This document shows positions 61,287 through 64,000 of a stretch of DNA of 64,000 nt, one piece after another. Below the pieces are notes generated by a model. It saw only the letters and a program-made list of their open reading frames with translations, made no database searches and was not told where the DNA came from. The translations under genes were made by a program, and so were the position numbers. Position 1 is the stretch's first letter; the number at the start of each line of letters is the position of its first letter. Source of the stretch: Flaccisagitta enflata (taxonomy: Eukaryota; Chaetognatha; Sagittoidea; Aphragmophora); assembly GCA_965153355.1 (NCBI GenBank), contig OZ231128.1, positions 49,910,001 through 49,974,000 on the forward strand, in the 5' to 3' direction.

Positions 61287-62765
61287 TCAGATGGGGGGGT
61301 TTTCCACTTCCTCGTCGGTCTCTTTCGCGGCGGCGTTGTTTCCCGCCGCGCTGGCATTGAGCGGCGCCGTTTTCGGTGGATCGACGATTTTTAGGTTGGT
61401 GTCGTTGCCGCCTCGTCGGAAGCGATCCGTCTGCCCATTGGCTTGGTTGAGCCAGGTTCTGCCGTGAAACATGGCGATGTGTCCTTTTTTGTTGCACATT
61501 GAGCATGAGACCTCTTTTTTCTCCGGGCAGTCTTTAGCGTTGTGCGTCGTCTCCATGCAATGGTAGCACATTCGGGCTTTATTGGCGATTTCAATTCTTT
61601 CGGGAAGCGACAGGATGAGTAGGCGGTTGCATGTTGTCGTCTGATGAAGGCCTTGACAATGAGAGCATTTGACCTTCTTTTCTTCCTTCTTGGGGGAATT
61701 TTGCACTTGTTGAGCGAATGTATTGGGGCCGTATTGTTGATTTTTTATTTCTTTTGTCTCCGTCGCATGAATTTTTATTGTTTGTGGTTTTTGAGTCGTC
61801 ACTTGAATGGTCTTCAGGATTGTAATTCGCCGATGGACAAATTCGAGAAGCTTTTGGAATCCTTCTCCTTCTTCGTATGTTTCAAAGAATTTCTCCATTT
61901 GGTGGGGTAGTCTCGCCGACATGATCTCGATCAGAGTAGACGTTCTATCGAATAACTCCGTCGACGACGCTGATAATGCCGAGCTTTCCGCCTCCAGCAT
62001 GTTGAGGTAGAGGTCTTGATGCGCAGTGAGACTGTCTTTAGCGACGATTCCGCCTTCCTTTAGTCTGGCGAGGGCGTCGGCGGCGGAGTCGATGTCTTGG
62101 CCATAAATCGAGTCTAAGTGTGACCTCACTTTTGCGTAGGCGATGTCCCCGTCCGCTGTCGGTCTTGCTGCTTTTAACGCCTTTTTTGCTGCTCCGGCAA
62201 ACCAATGTCCCGATAATTCCGTGACTTTTTCGTTGCCAGTTATTCCGGGAATGAAGCCGAAAGCCGAGTCGAACTGGTTCATTAATGAGTTGTATTCGCC
62301 CTTTTTTTTCGAGTCATACTGTTTGAATAAAGTCTCTGGTCGAACCCCAACGATGCTTCTTCTGACGGTATCCAATTCTAGCGTGCGAATGAATTTGGAG
62401 AAGTCGTGCTGCGGCGCCGCAGTTGCTGAAGGAATCATGTTAGTTGCTTGTCCGGCGTCAGTCGCGGGGGATGCATGACCTCCCACGGCGTCGCCGTTCT
62501 GCATTTTCGGCGCCGGTTTGGGCGCCGGTTTTGGCGCCGGTTTGTACTCGACGCCCACTCGTCTGACGTCTTTTGGGAAGTTGTCGCCCAGGGGAGGTAG
62601 ATTAGGAGGGGGATATCTCGCTGCGTTTGGGCTCTTTTTGTGTGGGGATCGGCGTTTTTTCTTTCCACTTCCGGCGTTCTCACTTGGCGCCGGTGCGTCA
62701 TTTTGCGTCGACGAGAATACGGCGTCAATGAATTGTACCTCGTCGTCTTCTTCTGCTAATTCGTC
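61287..62765 (-). CDS. gag: BEL/Pao Gag with three zinc knuckles
   Basis: The frame is open between an upstream UAG (62766-62768) and a UGA at 61287-61289. The first in-frame ATG is at 62504; a GTG lies at 62558. An acidic/proline segment (PAPKPAPKPAPK) precedes a conserved retroelement Gag region, with LNQFDSAFGF-like capsid sequence (NSLMNQFDSAFGFIPGITGN). Numbered from 62558, knuckles are C298-C301-H305-C310, C331-C334-H339-C344 and C352-C355-H360-H365 (CCHC, CCHC, CCHH). Gag forms the particle and the knuckles bind RNA. Coiled-coil sequence in the same frame lies upstream of the UAG, so the natural Gag may begin there. It ends ...VENPPI and UGA-CUA-G, followed in frame by Pol. Confidence 0.9.
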   Translation of the reverse strand, partial: DELAEEDDEVQFIDAVFSSTQNDAPAPSENAGSGKKKRRSPHKKSPNAARYPPPNLPPLGDNFPKDVRRVGVEYKPAPKPAPKPAPKMQNGDAVGGHASPATDAGQATNMIPSATAAPQHDFSKFIRTLELDTVRRSIVGVRPETLFKQYDSKKKGEYNSLMNQFDSAFGFIPGITGNEKVTELSGHWFAGAAKKALKAARPTADGDIAYAKVRSHLDSIYGQDIDSAADALARLKEGGIVAKDSLTAHQDLYLNMLEAESSALSASSTELFDRTSTLIEIMSARLPHQMEKFFETYEEGEGFQKLLEFVHRRITILKTIQVTTQKPQTIKIHATETKEIKNQQYGPNTFAQQVQNSPKKEEKKVKCSHCQGLHQTTTCNRLLILSLPERIEIANKARMCYHCMETTHNAKDCPEKKEVSCSMCNKKGHIAMFHGRTWLNQANGQTDRFRRGGNDTNLKIVDPPKTAPLNASAAGNNAAAKETDEEVENPPI

Positions 62766-63383
62766 CTAATTGTTCTGAATCTGGCGCTTAAGTTTTTCTA
62801 ATTTTTCACTCGCGTCTTGTTTTTCTGCTTGGATCAATTCCACGTTCTGCATTATCTCTGCTTGTCTCTTTTGAGCTGTTAATTGTCTCTTATTCGTTTG
62901 TATGGCTTTGTTCGTCTGTTGTTGTTGTTGTTGTTTTTGTTCGTCTTTTTTCTTTTCTTGTTCTCGTCGTTTCTTTCTTTGTAATTCGTGGATTGCTTCC
63001 AAGTTTTTCAATTCTTCTTTCACGCGTTCTGTTTCTTCTCTTTCTCTTTTGAGGACTTCTTCATAATGTTCATTGTCTTTTTCGATTGCTATCGCGTGGG
63101 TCTCACTCGTGTTGATGATGCTTTCGACAGCGTCGTGGTGTTGATTGGTCTGTTGTGCGATTTGTTGTTCTTGTTGATCAGCGACCCAGCCGGCCGCTTT
63201 TACATTTCCTGCTTGGCGGCGCTTTTGTTCCGCTTCGTCGTCAGTTTCGGCGCCGTCTTCTTCAAGTGCGCCTGACTTTTTCGTGGCGGCGTTGCCGGCG
63301 TCGTTTGGATGTTCTGTCGCCGGATCTTGTTCTTTTTCGTTTGTCTTCTGTATTTTTAGGCGAGTTTTTCTTATCCACTTCAA
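62766..63383 (-). CDS. BEL/Pao element coiled-coil segment, probably Gag N-terminal part
   Basis: A 205-residue frame ends in UAG at 62766-62768, in the same frame as Gag. It is acidic and alanine-rich at first (GALEEDGAETDDEAEQKRRQ), then strongly charged with heptad-like periodicity (EEVLKREREETERVKEELKN) and a Q6 run, a probable long coiled coil for particle assembly. No ATG opens it: the track start is TTG, and an ATG just upstream at about 63390 is in another frame (MVFEVDKK). So a frameshift at the A-rich GATAAGAAAAAC or decay is likely. Alternatively it is a separate protein. The UAG could be a nonsense mutation or a second readthrough site. Confidence 0.65.
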   Translation of the reverse strand: MKWIRKTRLKIQKTNEKEQDPATEHPNDAGNAATKKSGALEEDGAETDDEAEQKRRQAGNVKAAGWVADQQEQQIAQQTNQHHDAVESIINTSETHAIAIEKDNEHYEEVLKREREETERVKEELKNLEAIHELQRKKRREQEKKKDEQKQQQQQQTNKAIQTNKRQLTAQKRQAEIMQNVELIQAEKQDASEKLEKLKRQIQNN

Positions 63384-63992
63384 AAACCATGGCGCAGCGC
63401 TTTCGCGTTCGGGGCGCCGCGACGCCGTTTTTTATCGCGCTCCAGAACTTATTGTTGGCGAGTGATTTCGCTTTTCTCGGCGATGTGACGTCGCCGATGA
63501 AGTCTTTGGCGGAATTAGCAAGCGCCAATGCTCTGTCCGACATGCTTCCTTTTCTGGCGGAGTGTTGTACAAAGTCAGTCTTAGTTGGCGGTTTTGGTGC
63601 GTAATCCGGGTCATCGTAAGTTTCTTGCGACAAGCACGCGCGGCGCGTGTGGAGAAAGTCTTTCAAGATGACGTTGATGTGGTTTCCAGCCGATTCGTCC
63701 GTGAATGTCCTCTCTCGTGTTGGCGGGAAATAATTTTTTCGTAATCATCTCGTGGAAAAGCCACATTTTTCCCACAAGGCGACATGTCGCCGACGTCGAG
63801 AAATGCCTGATGTGCGTCATGATCGCCGACGCCGCGAACTCTTTTAACATTCCGTGTCGTATAGCGGGGCGAAACGCGCAGCAATTCCAATGTTTGTGCC
63901 GTTGCCGCCGCTTCTCCGCCTCTCGTTTCCGAGTCCGACGTCATCGCCGTATTTACCGAGGCGCCGCTTCGGCCGTGCTCCGGCGCCCGCAA
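63384..63992 (-). pseudogene. 5' region of the BEL/Pao element, frame-broken, unrecognised
   Basis: Two protein-like stretches occur in different frames. Bases 63663-63992 give GDHDAHQAFLDVGDMSPCGK and ...YEKIISRQHE, then UGA. Bases 63384-63740 give FTDESAGNHINVILKDFLHT, DRALALANSAKDFIGDVTSP and NNKFWSAIKNGVAAP. Moving from the first to the second needs a -1 shift near 63700, and on to the coiled-coil frame a +1 shift near 63380; the two compensate. GC content and CpG are high, as in gag and pol. No domain is recognised; it may be the Gag N-terminus or an extra ORF. The element continues past the right edge, where the LTR should lie. Confidence 0.45.
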
Positions 63993-64000
63993 CGATAACG

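Noticed and set aside
63690-63760. Programmed -1 frameshift at the A-run near GAAAAAATTATTTCC
   Set aside because: The in-phase heptamer does not fit X-XXY-YYZ, and a second, opposite shift would also be needed; decay or indel error is simpler.
58039-63998. Many plus-strand and alternate-frame ORFs of 60-207 codons
   Set aside because: Shadows of the minus-strand BEL/Pao gag and pol frames, favoured by their high GC.

Overview
The window looks like repeat-dominated DNA from an invertebrate animal. The evidence is a BEL/Pao retrotransposon (a superfamily known only from Metazoa), spliceosomal exons with GTAAG donors and polypyrimidine-AG acceptors, EGF-like and VMO-I-like extracellular modules, Tc1/mariner remnants and a decayed non-LTR retrotransposon. 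Much of the DNA is AT-rich. Simple repeats are unusually dense: (TG)n, (CT)n, (GAA)n, (GTT)n, (TTTC)n, (GAT)n, (GTC)n and (CCA)n tracts of 80-800 bp. I cannot name the species; there are no prokaryotic genes, rRNA or CRISPR arrays. Ten Ns mark an assembly gap at 23057-23066.

0-4 kb: an inverted-repeat element, then part of a minus-strand host gene with an EGF-like exon (3844-3960) and a VMO-I-like exon (2861-3148), both phase 1-1, plus a possible tiny last exon and poly(A) signal near 2.55 kb. 4-10 kb: dispersed elements here called family A and family B, and a LINE 3' fragment. 10-24 kb: mostly microsatellites, GGGCGTTTCTAGT-ended MITEs, A and B copies and TA-flanked MITEs. 24-36 kb: several TA-flanked inverted-repeat elements, Tc1 remnants and a few weak exon candidates. 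36-45 kb: a cluster of A and B copies, a 0.9 kb CAGCAGCCACT array and a large palindromic MITE carrying a B copy. 45-57 kb: Tc1-type elements nested three deep, minisatellites and AT-rich filler.

57.9-64 kb, minus strand: a BEL/Pao element running off the right edge. Its order from the right is an unrecognised, frame-broken 5' region, a coiled-coil segment, Gag with three zinc knuckles, then Pol with protease, reverse transcriptase, RNase H and a truncated integrase. Coiled coil, Gag and Pol share one reading frame and are separated only by single stops, UAG and then UGA. The UGA sits in the strong readthrough context UGA-CUA-G. The integrase has lost a catalytic Asp and its C-terminal half, so this copy should be unable to integrate by itself.

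The most distinctive undescribed material is the A/B repeat system. A is 0.13-0.3 kb, starts with a palindrome and carries variable (GGTC/CGTC)n. B is 0.45-0.65 kb, with hairpin-forming inverted arms around a 20-21 bp minisatellite. Comparison of copies inside the window gives filled and empty insertion sites for B into A, A into a Tc1-type MITE, and that MITE family into another MITE, so a relative order of insertion can be read directly.
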